From assembly GCF_000721175.1 (NCBI RefSeq), contig NZ_JOEZ01000007.1, positions 186,001-250,000 of the forward strand: a stretch of 64,000 nt of DNA, in the 5' to 3' direction. The DNA is from Streptomyces anulatus. Lineage in GTDB: Bacteria > Actinomycetota > Actinomycetes > Streptomycetales > Streptomycetaceae. The notes below the pieces were generated by a model. The model was not told where the DNA came from. It searched no databases and was given only the letters and a program-made list of their open reading frames with translations. A program made the translations under genes and the position numbers. This document shows positions 35,245 to 43,710 of the stretch, one piece after another; positions within the stretch are counted from its first letter, which is position 1, and every line of letters begins with the position of its first letter.

Positions 35245-35286
35245 GAAGGGGCGTGGCAGTGTTACGGGGAGAGCAACCGTACGTAG

Positions 35287-35316
35287 TCGACCCTGAGAAG
35301 CCGGTCTACGTAGAAT
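35287..35316 (+). promoter_or_regulatory. candidate moeZ promoter
   Basis: TCGACC (35287-35292), an 18-bp spacer and TAGAAT (35311-35316) lie about 28 bp before the moeZ start. Confidence 0.45.
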
Positions 35317-35343
35317 CCGACCACCTGCATTGTTGAGGTTCCT

Positions 35344-36522
35344 GTGTCGCTGCCACCCCTGGTCGAGCCAGCTGCTGAGCTCACCGTCGACGAGGTCCGC
35401 AGGTACTCCCGCCACCTGATCATCCCGGATGTCGGGATGGACGGACAGAAGCGCCTGAAGAACGCCAAGGTGCTGTGTGTCGGCGCCGGCGGCCTCGGCT
35501 CGCCGGCCCTGATGTACCTGGCCGCGGCCGGTGTCGGCACGCTCGGCATCGTGGAGTTCGACGAGGTCGACGAGTCGAACCTGCAGCGCCAGATCATCCA
35601 CAGCCAGGCCGACATCGGCCGCTCCAAGGCCGAGTCCGCCAAGGACTCGGTGCTGGGCATCAACCCGTACGTCAACGTGGTCCTTCACGAAGAGCGGCTC
35701 GAAGCCGAGAACGTGATGGAGATCTTCGCGCAGTACGACCTGATCGTGGACGGCACGGACAACTTCGCCACCCGCTATCTCGTCAACGACGCCGCGGTGC
35801 TGCTGAACAAGCCGTACGTGTGGGGTTCGATCTACCGCTTCGACGGCCAGGCCTCCGTGTTCTGGTCCGAGCACGGGCCCTGCTACCGCTGCCTCTACCC
35901 GGAGCCGCCGCCGCCGGGCATGGTCCCCTCCTGCGCCGAGGGCGGCGTGCTGGGCGTGCTCTGCGCGTCCGTGGGCTCCATCCAGGTCACCGAGGCCATC
36001 AAGCTGCTCGCCGGTATCGGCGACCCGCTGGTCGGCCGGCTGATGATCTACGACGCCCTGGAGATGCAGTACCGCCAGGTCAAGGTCCGCAAGGACCCTG
36101 ACTGCGCGGTCTGCGGCGAGAACCCCACCGTCACCGAACTCATCGACTACGAGGCCTTCTGCGGCGTCGTGTCCGAGGAGGCGCAGGAGGCGGCGCTCGG
36201 CGCGACGATCACTCCCAAGCAGCTCAAGGAGTGGATCGACGGCGACGAGAAGATCGAGATCATCGACGTCCGCGAGCCGAACGAGTACGAGATCGTCTCG
36301 ATCCCCGGCGCGAAGCTGATCCCGAAGAACGAGTTCCTCATGGGCACCGCCCTCCAGGACCTCCCGCAGGACAAGCGCATCGTCCTGCACTGCAAGACGG
36401 GCGTCCGCAGCGCCGAGGTGCTCGCGGTCCTCAAGTCGGCGGGCTTCGCCGACGCGGTGCACGTGGGCGGCGGAGTGATCGGCTGGGTCAACCAGATAGA
36501 GCCCGAGAAGCCGGTGTACTAG
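35344..36522 (+). CDS. moeZ: adenylyltransferase/sulfurtransferase MoeZ
   Basis: A 392-residue fusion of a ThiF/MoeB E1-like domain (GAGGLGSPALMYLAAAGVG, Arg-finger region NLQRQIIHSQADIG, zinc pair PCYRC and CAVC) and a C-terminal rhodanese domain with the active Cys in HCKTGVRS. It adenylates and thiolates small sulfur-carrier proteins for molybdopterin, cysteine, thiamine or thiosugar routes. GTG at 35344 after TTGAGG. Rv3206c (moeB1) is the counterpart. Its TAG stop is within a CTAG that borders a repeat. Confidence 0.93.
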   Translation: MSLPPLVEPAAELTVDEVRRYSRHLIIPDVGMDGQKRLKNAKVLCVGAGGLGSPALMYLAAAGVGTLGIVEFDEVDESNLQRQIIHSQADIGRSKAESAKDSVLGINPYVNVVLHEERLEAENVMEIFAQYDLIVDGTDNFATRYLVNDAAVLLNKPYVWGSIYRFDGQASVFWSEHGPCYRCLYPEPPPPGMVPSCAEGGVLGVLCASVGSIQVTEAIKLLAGIGDPLVGRLMIYDALEMQYRQVKVRKDPDCAVCGENPTVTELIDYEAFCGVVSEEAQEAALGATITPKQLKEWIDGDEKIEIIDVREPNEYEIVSIPGAKLIPKNEFLMGTALQDLPQDKRIVLHCKTGVRSAEVLAVLKSAGFADAVHVGGGVIGWVNQIEPEKPVY

Positions 36523-36633
36523 GTGTATTGATCAAGTAGCGCCGTCCGCCCGGAGGGCGGGCTCGGCGGCGTCTGGTGCGTGCGATCGCAAGGCGGAGGG
36601 TCGCCCCGATACTGGATGTACCGGGGTGATCCC
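36523..36633. repeat. partial copy B of the CTAG-flanked miniature element
   Basis: It begins right after the CTAG holding the moeZ stop (36519-36522) with GTGTATTGATCAAG and runs into the 3' end of the convergent peptidase gene. The segment 36596-36633 is the exact inverse of 18649-18686. Copies A and B are truncated at opposite ends; joined at the shared core they rebuild an element of about 170 bp. Confidence 0.65.
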
Positions 36634-38208
36634 CGCCGGGACCTTCCCCTCCAGGAAGTAGTCGTCGATCGTCGAGGTCACGCAGTCGTTGCCGCCGTAG
36701 GCCCCGTGTCCCTCACCCTTGTTGGTCAGCATGATGCCGACGCCCTCGCCCAGTTCGTCCGCCATCCGCCGCGCCCCCTCGTACGGGGTCGCCGGGTCGC
36801 CGGTCGTCCCGACGACCAGGATCGGCCCCGCGCCCGGCGCACTGGTCTCCGGCGTCTCGCGCTCCCCCTCGACCGGCCACTGGGCACACCAGCCCGCCGT
36901 GTCCCAGACCAGGAACGGGCCGAAGACCGGCGACAGCTCCCGGAACTCCGGCAGCAGCGCACGGGCCTCGTCCACGGAGGGCCGGAACGTCGAGTCGGCG
37001 CAGGAGATCGCCCGCTGGGAATGGCTCTGGGTGTCGTAACGACCCTGCTCGTCACGGCCGTTGTACGAGTCGGCGAGCCGGAGCAGACCATTGCCCGTGC
37101 CGTTGTTCTCCGCCTCGTCGAGCGCGGCCGTCAGGGCGGGCCAGTCCGACGCGGAGTACAGCGGGTTGACGATGCCGGTGATGGCGAGCGACTCGCTCAG
37201 CTCGCGGCCCGAGTCGGTCGGCAGCGGGCTCCGGTCGATACGGGCCAGCAGCCGGGCGATGCGCTCGGAGGCCGTCCTCGGGTCCTGGCCGCGGTCCTTG
37301 AGGTAGTTCTCCAGGGCGCGCTGGAAGCCCCTGGTCTGGTTGCGTGCGTGCCCGATCCCGTCGGCCGTCGGGTCGACGGCCGCGTCCAGCACGGTGCGCC
37401 CCACCTTGTGCGGGAAGATGTGCGCGTACGTCCCGCCCAGCTCCGTACCGTAACTGAAGCCGAAGTAGGACAGCTTCTCGTCGCCCAGGACCTGGCGGAT
37501 CAGGTCCAGGTCGCGGGCGGCGCTCGTCGTGCCGACGTGCGGGAGGACCGCGCCGGAGCGGCGTTCGCAGCCGGCGCCGAAGTCCGCGGCGTCCTCGATG
37601 AACGCCTCCTCCTCCGCCGCCGTGTCCGGGGTCATGTCGATGTTGCGGTGGGCCTGCTCCTGCTCCTTGTCGGTGCGGCAGCGCACCCCGGAGCTGGCGG
37701 CGACCCCGCGTGGATCGAAACTCACCAGGTCGTAGCGGGAGTTCAGCTTCGCGTACGCCCGGGCCGCGCGCGGCAGCGTCTCGACGCCGGACCCGCCGGG
37801 GCCGCCGAAGTTGAACAGCAGTGAGCCGAGCCGCTGCCCCCGGTCGCGGGCCTGCTTGCGGACCAGTGCGATGGAGAGCGTCTCCCCGGACGGCTCCGCG
37901 TAGTCCAGCGGTACGTCCACGCTCGCGCAACGCCACGCGGAACCGGGGGCGTTGCCGCCGCGCGGGGCAGTGCAGCGCTTCCAGTCGAGGTGCTGGGAGG
38001 TGAGGACGGAGGGCAGTTCCGGCGTCTTGGGGGAGTCCTTCAGCCCGGTCGGCGCGGGGGAGGCGGAGGCGCCGCCGGGGCGGCCGTCGGCGAGCTCGCT
38101 GACATCCGGCTCCGAGCTCAACAGCCCGCAGCCGGCGAGCAGTCCCGCCGCCAGAAGGGCCGCTCCTGTCCGTAAGGCGGCCCGCTGGGCACGGCCGTGC
38201 GCACGCAT
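36532..38208 (-). CDS. secreted tripeptidyl aminopeptidase-like lipoprotein with altered C-terminus
   Basis: A 558-residue alpha/beta hydrolase of the Streptomyces TAP/SlpD-E family. The lipoprotein signal ends LLAGC. The nucleophile is YFGFSYGTELGG; late acid/His segments are VVGTTGDPATPY and KGEGHGAYGG. The paralogue next door ends GKVPRSGTVCG. Here GKVPAG is followed by about 32 residues (ITPVHPVSGRPS...) read from the repeat element, so the native end with its Cys was lost. The fold is otherwise complete. Confidence 0.85.
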   Translation of the reverse strand: MRAHGRAQRAALRTGAALLAAGLLAGCGLLSSEPDVSELADGRPGGASASPAPTGLKDSPKTPELPSVLTSQHLDWKRCTAPRGGNAPGSAWRCASVDVPLDYAEPSGETLSIALVRKQARDRGQRLGSLLFNFGGPGGSGVETLPRAARAYAKLNSRYDLVSFDPRGVAASSGVRCRTDKEQEQAHRNIDMTPDTAAEEEAFIEDAADFGAGCERRSGAVLPHVGTTSAARDLDLIRQVLGDEKLSYFGFSYGTELGGTYAHIFPHKVGRTVLDAAVDPTADGIGHARNQTRGFQRALENYLKDRGQDPRTASERIARLLARIDRSPLPTDSGRELSESLAITGIVNPLYSASDWPALTAALDEAENNGTGNGLLRLADSYNGRDEQGRYDTQSHSQRAISCADSTFRPSVDEARALLPEFRELSPVFGPFLVWDTAGWCAQWPVEGERETPETSAPGAGPILVVGTTGDPATPYEGARRMADELGEGVGIMLTNKGEGHGAYGGNDCVTSTIDDYFLEGKVPAGITPVHPVSGRPSALRSHAPDAAEPALRADGAT

Positions 38209-38315
38209 GTTCCGGCTTCCCTCCCCGAGGCCCGAAGCCGGTGGTGACGCATCGGGCGGCTGTGGTGTGCGGACATGCTAACCGCCCTGTGCGGTAGGGG
38301 AGTCGGGGCGCGGGA

Positions 38316-39908
38316 TCAACCGCAGACCGTGCCGGACCGGGGCACCTTTCCGTTCAACAGATAGCCTTCCACCGTCCGTTGCACACACGCGTCCTTGCTG
38401 TTGTACGCCCCGTGTCCCTCGCCCTTGTAGGTCAGCTCGACGCCGACGCCCTTGCCCAGCTCCTCCACCATCGCCTTCGCGCCCGCGTAAGGGGTCGCCG
38501 GGTCGCCGGTGTTGCCGATGACCAGGATCGGGGCGGCGCCCGGGGCGCTGACGTCCGGGGTCCGCCAGGCGCCCGCGACCGGCCAGCCGGTGCAGCCCAT
38601 CAGGCCCCAGCCCAGATAGTCCCCGAACAGCGGGGACGCCTTGCGGAACGCGGGCAGGGCCGCCTTCGTCTGCTCCAGGGAGAACCGCTGCTTGCTGTCG
38701 GCGCAGTTGATGGAGATGTTGGCGGCGTTGGAGTTGTCGTACCGCCCGTCCTCCGAGCGGCCGTTGAGCGAGTCGGCCAGCGCGAGCAGCAGCCCGCCGT
38801 TCCCGCCGCCCGCCTCGTCCAGGCCCTGCTCCAGCAGCGGCCAGGTCTCCTTGGAGTAGAGCGCGGACGCGATCCCGGTGGTGGCCAGCGTCTGCGTCAG
38901 CGTCCGGTCGCCGAGCCCGTCGATGGGCTCCTCCTCCAGCTCGGCCAGCAGGTCGGCGATGCCCTGCTCGACCTCCTGCTGGGTAGCCCCGGACAGTGCG
39001 CAGTCGTCGCGCTCCGCGCAGTCCTTCGTGAAGTTGTCCAGGGCGAGCTGGAACCCCTCGGCCTGGCCGATGGAGGACTGCTCGGCGTCCTTCGTGGGGT
39101 CGACCACCGCGTCGAAGACCGCGCGGCCGACCTTGTCCGGGAAGAGATGGGCGTACACGCCGCCCAGTTCGGTGCCGTACGAGATGCCGAAGTAGTGCAG
39201 CTTGTCGTCGCCGAGGACCGTGCGCATCAGGTCCATGTCGCGGGCGGCGTTCGTCGTGCCCACGAAGGGGAGCTCGGGGCCGGAGTTCTCCTCGCAGTCC
39301 GCGATGAAGTCCTTCTGCCCCTGGACGAACTCCTTCTCCTCGGCCGCGTCGTCCGGGGTGGAGTCCTCCTGGTAGAACGCGTCCAGCTGGGCGTCGTCCG
39401 CGCACTGGACGCCCTCGCTGCGGCCCACCCCGCGCGGGTCGAAGCTCACCAGGTCGTACCGGGTGCGGAGCTTGTCGTACTCGGTGCCGAACGCGGGCAG
39501 CGTCGCGACACCGGACGCCCCGGGCCCGCCGAAGTTGAACACCAGCGAGCCGATCCGCCGCTTCTGGTCCTTGGCCTTCGCCCGCACCAGTGCCAGCTCG
39601 ATCGTGCGGCCGTCCGGTTCCGCGTAGTCGAGTGGTACGTCCATGAAGGAGCACTCCCACACCACGCCGCCGGGAAGCGGGGACGGTGACTCGCCGCCGC
39701 CCTGGGCGGTGTTCGGGGGCGGACACGGGGACCATTCGAGCTGCTGCGACGCCAGGTCGTCGGCGGTGGAGGTCGGCGAGGCGGTCGAGGCCCCGGTGGG
39801 TGTCGAGGACCCGTCCCCGTCGCCGTCGTCCGAGCAGGCGGCCAGCGGCAGCAGCACGGTGGCGGTGGCGGCGAGGGCGGCGGCACGCAGGGCGGGGGAA
39901 GTCCTCAT
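38316..39908 (-). CDS. secreted tripeptidyl aminopeptidase-like lipoprotein
   Basis: A 530-residue paralogue of the preceding gene, with lipobox LPLAAC (about residues 20-25), nucleophile YFGISYGTELGG, acid VIGNTGDPATPY and His KGEGHGAYN. It ends in the normal family tail GKVPRSGTVCG. Probably cleaves N-terminal tripeptides or acts on small peptides outside the cell. The two copies arose by tandem duplication. Confidence 0.88.
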   Translation of the reverse strand: MRTSPALRAAALAATATVLLPLAACSDDGDGDGSSTPTGASTASPTSTADDLASQQLEWSPCPPPNTAQGGGESPSPLPGGVVWECSFMDVPLDYAEPDGRTIELALVRAKAKDQKRRIGSLVFNFGGPGASGVATLPAFGTEYDKLRTRYDLVSFDPRGVGRSEGVQCADDAQLDAFYQEDSTPDDAAEEKEFVQGQKDFIADCEENSGPELPFVGTTNAARDMDLMRTVLGDDKLHYFGISYGTELGGVYAHLFPDKVGRAVFDAVVDPTKDAEQSSIGQAEGFQLALDNFTKDCAERDDCALSGATQQEVEQGIADLLAELEEEPIDGLGDRTLTQTLATTGIASALYSKETWPLLEQGLDEAGGGNGGLLLALADSLNGRSEDGRYDNSNAANISINCADSKQRFSLEQTKAALPAFRKASPLFGDYLGWGLMGCTGWPVAGAWRTPDVSAPGAAPILVIGNTGDPATPYAGAKAMVEELGKGVGVELTYKGEGHGAYNSKDACVQRTVEGYLLNGKVPRSGTVCG

Positions 39909-39998
39909 GACCCCATCGTGCGGCGGGGCGCCGAGGAGCGCGGCCGGGCGCGGTCCATGCGGGTGGCCGGGGTCGGCCCACCGTTGCCGGACCTCCGG

Positions 39999-42821
39999 CT
40001 ACAGCTCGCCCTTGCGGGTCAGCTGGTTGAAGGCGATCCACCCCGGCAGCACCGGCAGCCACAGCGTCATCACGCGGTACAGCACCACCGCGGGCGCCGC
40101 GACCTCCTTCGGCAGCCCGACCGCGATCAGCCCCAGTGTCAGGGCCCCCTCGACCGCGCCCATACCGCCCGGCGTCGGGGCGGCCGAGCCGAGCGCGTTC
40201 CCGGCGAGGAAGACCACCGCGATGCTCGCGTAGCTCAGCTGGGGCACGTCCGGACCGCTGAACGCCCGGATCGAGGCGTCCAGGCAGAGCACGAACAGGC
40301 CGGTCAGCAGAAGCATGCCGCCGATGCCGGTGAGCAGCTTCTGCGGCCGCTGCGCCACGTCCAGCATGCGCGGCACGACCCCGGCGAACAGCGAGCGCAC
40401 CCGGGTCACCACGAACTTCCGCAGGAACGGGACCGCCGTCACCACCAGCACCAGCACCGCGACCGTGAGCAGACCGGCGATCACCGTCCGGGACGGGGTG
40501 ATCGAGTCCGGGGTCCTCTCCGTACCGGTCAGATAGCCGAACAGCGCCAGCAGCAGGATGTGGCAGCCGAGCCCGAACAGCTGCGAGGCCCCGACACTCG
40601 CCACCGCGAGACCGGGGCGCACCCCGGCCCGCTGGAGGAAGCGGGTGTTCAGCGCCACGCCCCCGACCGCGGCCGGCGCGACGATCTTCACGAACGAGCC
40701 GGCCACCTGCGCCTGCACGGTCTTCAGGAACGGCACCCGCTCCGGCACGAAGCCAAGCAGGCTCATCGCCGCCGCCACATAGCTCAGGGCCGAGAAGCCG
40801 AGGGCCGCCGCCACCCAGCCCCACTCCGCCTGCTCCACGACCGCCCCGAAGTCGGCCTGGGTGACCTGCGAGATCAGGAAGTACGCGGCGATGGCCCCGG
40901 CGATGAAGCTGAACAGGGTGCGCGGCTTGATGCGCTCCAGACGGACCGGTTCGACCGGGGCCTGCGGGCGGATCAGCAGCACCTGGCGGCGGATCTGGGC
41001 GAGCAGATCCTCCTCGCGGGCCTCCTCCAGCGCGTCGTCGATGGCGCGTTTCTCGGCCTGCTTCTCGGTGCGCAGCGACTTGCGCTCCGCCTTGAGGTCC
41101 GCCTTGCCGTCCGTACCGGGGCCCGCGGTGAGTCCGGCCTTCGCCTGCTTGGCCGCCAGCGAGGCCTCCACGACCGCCTCCCGCTCGCGCTGCGAACGCT
41201 CGCGGGCGATCCGGCGCAGCGCCGCCCGGGTGGAACGGCTCAGCGCGATCGGCTGGAGCAGCGGCAGACAGTCCGCCACCGCGTCCGGGCCGAGCACGGC
41301 CAGCGCCCCGGTGACCGACCGCTCGGCCCCCACCCGCAGCCCCAGCGTGGTCAGCAACTGGGCCACGTCCATCCGCAGCACCAGATCACCGGCGGCGATC
41401 TCGCCGCCGCGCAGATCCGTCACGAACGCACTGCCGGACCGATCCACCAGGAGGGCGTCGCCGGTCAGCCTGCGGTGCGCGATCCGCCGCGACTGGAGGG
41501 CCTTCACCTGACGCCAGGCGCTGCGCACCAGGTCGTCGGTGATCTCCTCGTCCTCCATCGAGTCCAGCGACCGGCCGCCGATGTGCTCGTAGACGAGCAT
41601 CACCGCGTCGGGTCCCAGCTCCGAGGTGGCGATCAGCTTGGGCGCGTTCGCCCCGGCGGCGATGGCCGCGTACGCGAGCAGCGCCTCCTGCTCCAGCGCC
41701 TGGCGCAACGACTGGATGGAGCGCCGCTGGGTGATCCCGCGCAGGGTGAGGCGCCGCCAGGCCCGGTAGAAGAACCCCTGGGCCTGCTGTTCCCGGTCGA
41801 CCACGGTGACGTCGAGCGGCGGGCCGTCCTCCAGTGTGACCAGATAGCGCCGCCCCCGGTCGTTCTGATCGGTGTTGTCCGGGAAGTCCTCGGTGCGCAT
41901 CGCCGCGAGCGGGCGGAAGCCCACGTGCCGCAGACCCGCCATCAGGTGCTGGCCGGTGGGGCGGACGTTCGGCGAGCCGACCGCGTACAGCGTCCCGTAC
42001 GCCACCGTCCAGCCGATCAGCACGGTGAGGATGATCGAGAACGGGGTGGTGTACCCGCCGACGAGCATCGCGAACGCGTCCAGCAGCAGCACCACCCACA
42101 GCACCACGCGCCAGCGCGGCCGCCGCGCCATCCCGACCGCCGTCATGTACGCGATGACCGGTGCGAGATAGCCGTGCACCGGGTCGGTCAGTCCGCCGGC
42201 CGTCTGCGGCTGGGTCAGCGCGTCCTGGATCGTGCCGGGAGCGGTCCGCGACACCCACAGGTCGGTGGCGAGCGTCACTCCGTGGGCGAGTACGGCGGCG
42301 AGCACACCGTCCGCGATGCGCAGCCCGTCACGTTTGATGAGGCGTTCGATGGCGAAGGCGACCGGCACCAGCAGCACGGCGATGCTGGACACCAGGCCCG
42401 CGATCTTGATCAGCAGATCGGGCGCCTGCTCGGTGCCCTTGGAGATGTCGTCCTCGAGACCGGTGGTGGTGCCCTGGGCGAACGCGGCGACCGAGAACAG
42501 GACCGCGATCGCGAGCACCCCGATGAGCAGCCGCATCAGGTCGGAGGGGCGGTGCACCCGGGCGGGGAGCAGCGGCTCGTCCCCGGAGACACGGTCGCTC
42601 AGGGCGGCGTCCGCGGAGGCCAGGGTCGAGCCGGCCAGATGTCCCGTGGTGGACGTCGTGAGGCCGTCGGCGCGGGGTGCGCCGGAGGAGGCGGGGGCTG
42701 TTCCCGAGGACTCGGGACCGCCCTGCGGGCGCTCCCCGGCATCGGAGGCGTCCGCCGCCTTCGGTGGCTGCACGCCCTGCTCCTTCGTCGCCTCTGGTTC
42801 GTCTTCGTGTTCTGGTATCAC
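39999..42821 (-). CDS. kinase-like/flippase-like membrane fusion protein
   Basis: A 940-residue protein. An acidic N-terminus and four or more helices (about 95-290) precede a cytoplasmic ABC1/APH-like kinase fold (about 330-560; MLVYEHIGGRSL, then AHRRLTGDALLVD and FVTDLRGGE) and, after a charged linker, a C-terminal eight-helix LPG-synthase-TM/UPF0104 domain (APAAVGGVALNTRFLQRAGV, GSAAPTPGGMGAVEGAL). The catalytic HxD-like loop has Arg where Asp is expected, so kinase activity is doubtful. GTG start at 42821. Possible lipid or polymer translocase; role unknown. Confidence 0.8.
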   Translation of the reverse strand: MIPEHEDEPEATKEQGVQPPKAADASDAGERPQGGPESSGTAPASSGAPRADGLTTSTTGHLAGSTLASADAALSDRVSGDEPLLPARVHRPSDLMRLLIGVLAIAVLFSVAAFAQGTTTGLEDDISKGTEQAPDLLIKIAGLVSSIAVLLVPVAFAIERLIKRDGLRIADGVLAAVLAHGVTLATDLWVSRTAPGTIQDALTQPQTAGGLTDPVHGYLAPVIAYMTAVGMARRPRWRVVLWVVLLLDAFAMLVGGYTTPFSIILTVLIGWTVAYGTLYAVGSPNVRPTGQHLMAGLRHVGFRPLAAMRTEDFPDNTDQNDRGRRYLVTLEDGPPLDVTVVDREQQAQGFFYRAWRRLTLRGITQRRSIQSLRQALEQEALLAYAAIAAGANAPKLIATSELGPDAVMLVYEHIGGRSLDSMEDEEITDDLVRSAWRQVKALQSRRIAHRRLTGDALLVDRSGSAFVTDLRGGEIAAGDLVLRMDVAQLLTTLGLRVGAERSVTGALAVLGPDAVADCLPLLQPIALSRSTRAALRRIARERSQREREAVVEASLAAKQAKAGLTAGPGTDGKADLKAERKSLRTEKQAEKRAIDDALEEAREEDLLAQIRRQVLLIRPQAPVEPVRLERIKPRTLFSFIAGAIAAYFLISQVTQADFGAVVEQAEWGWVAAALGFSALSYVAAAMSLLGFVPERVPFLKTVQAQVAGSFVKIVAPAAVGGVALNTRFLQRAGVRPGLAVASVGASQLFGLGCHILLLALFGYLTGTERTPDSITPSRTVIAGLLTVAVLVLVVTAVPFLRKFVVTRVRSLFAGVVPRMLDVAQRPQKLLTGIGGMLLLTGLFVLCLDASIRAFSGPDVPQLSYASIAVVFLAGNALGSAAPTPGGMGAVEGALTLGLIAVGLPKEVAAPAVVLYRVMTLWLPVLPGWIAFNQLTRKGEL

Positions 42822-42994
42822 CGGTCACCGCCCGCATGATGGTGGCACGGCCCGTAGACAGAGGGGGGCATCAGGGTGCATTGCACGGGCGCGGGAAGCG
42901 CAACATACGCTCCTTTGCACCTGCGTGCACGCTGTGTGCCCGGACGCACACCGTTTCGGCCGGGCTGTCGGTGGCGTACGGCAGGATGGGGCGG

Positions 42995-43501
42995 ATGAGC
43001 CAGGACCAGACGGACGGGGGCGGCTCCGGCACCGTCCCGGCCGGCGCCGAGCTGCCGGACCACGCGGAGCTCCCCGCATACGCCGAGCGCGTTCTCGATG
43101 TGGCCGATCTGATCCCGCCCGGCCGGGTGATGACGTACGGCGACATCGCGGAGTGGCTGGGCGAGGGAGGACCCCGCCAGGTCGGCCGGGTCATGGCGCT
43201 GTACGGATCGGCCGTGCCGTGGTGGCGCGTCGTCCGCGCCGACGGGACGCTGCTCCCCGCGCACGAGCTGCGGGCGCTGGACCACTACCGCGCCGAGGGC
43301 ACCCCGCTGCGGGAGGCGTCGCGCCAGGCGGAGGGGCACATCCCGCGGATCGACATGCGAAGAGCCCGCTGGGACGGAGGCGCTGAGCCGGGAGGTCCCG
43401 GCGGCGGGGACGGCCAGGGTGGTCCGGGAGGTCCCGGCGGCGGGGACGGCCAGGGCTGTACGGGCGCTCCGCGCGCTTCGGGCGAGAAAGCTCACATCTG
43501 A
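42995..43501 (+). CDS. alkyltransferase-like (ATL) DNA-binding protein
   Basis: A 168-residue protein of the MGMT family core (PPGRVMTYGDIAEWLG, PRQVGRVMALYGS). The alkyl-acceptor PCHR motif is PWWR (75-78), so Cys is replaced by Trp, which defines ATLs. They bind O6-alkylguanine and channel it to nucleotide excision repair. The C-terminus adds a Gly-rich tail with a duplicated 12-residue unit. ATG at 42995. Rv3204 is the positional counterpart. Confidence 0.88.
   Translation: MSQDQTDGGGSGTVPAGAELPDHAELPAYAERVLDVADLIPPGRVMTYGDIAEWLGEGGPRQVGRVMALYGSAVPWWRVVRADGTLLPAHELRALDHYRAEGTPLREASRQAEGHIPRIDMRRARWDGGAEPGGPGGGDGQGGPGGPGGGDGQGCTGAPRASGEKAHI
43388..43459 (+). repeat. two tandem 36-bp copies in the ATL gene
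   Basis: Copies at 43388-43423 and 43424-43459 differ only in the last codon and encode PGGPGGGDGQGG and PGGPGGGDGQGC. Coding-sequence slippage is the simplest explanation. Confidence 0.85.
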
Positions 43502-43710
43502 CAGCTTCCGCCATCGGCCTCCGGCAGCAGCGGCCCGACGCGGCAGCGCACGTGACGAGGGACGCAGCGCGGTCGCCGCCCTCCGCGCCGTCGCTGGCGT
43601 AGCGTCGTCATCGCGCGGCACGCTCCGCCCCTTTCCTCTTCCTCTGCTGCACCGACCCCGTTCCTCATCACCAGTACACCCACGCACATCCACCAGGACC
43701 GGCGATCCAC

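Noticed and set aside
36523..36640. Intact insertion sequence between moeZ and the peptidase gene
   Set aside because: Only about 110 bp with one terminus and no transposase frame.
43388..43459. CRISPR-like direct repeat
   Set aside because: Only two adjacent copies without spacers, in frame inside the ATL gene.
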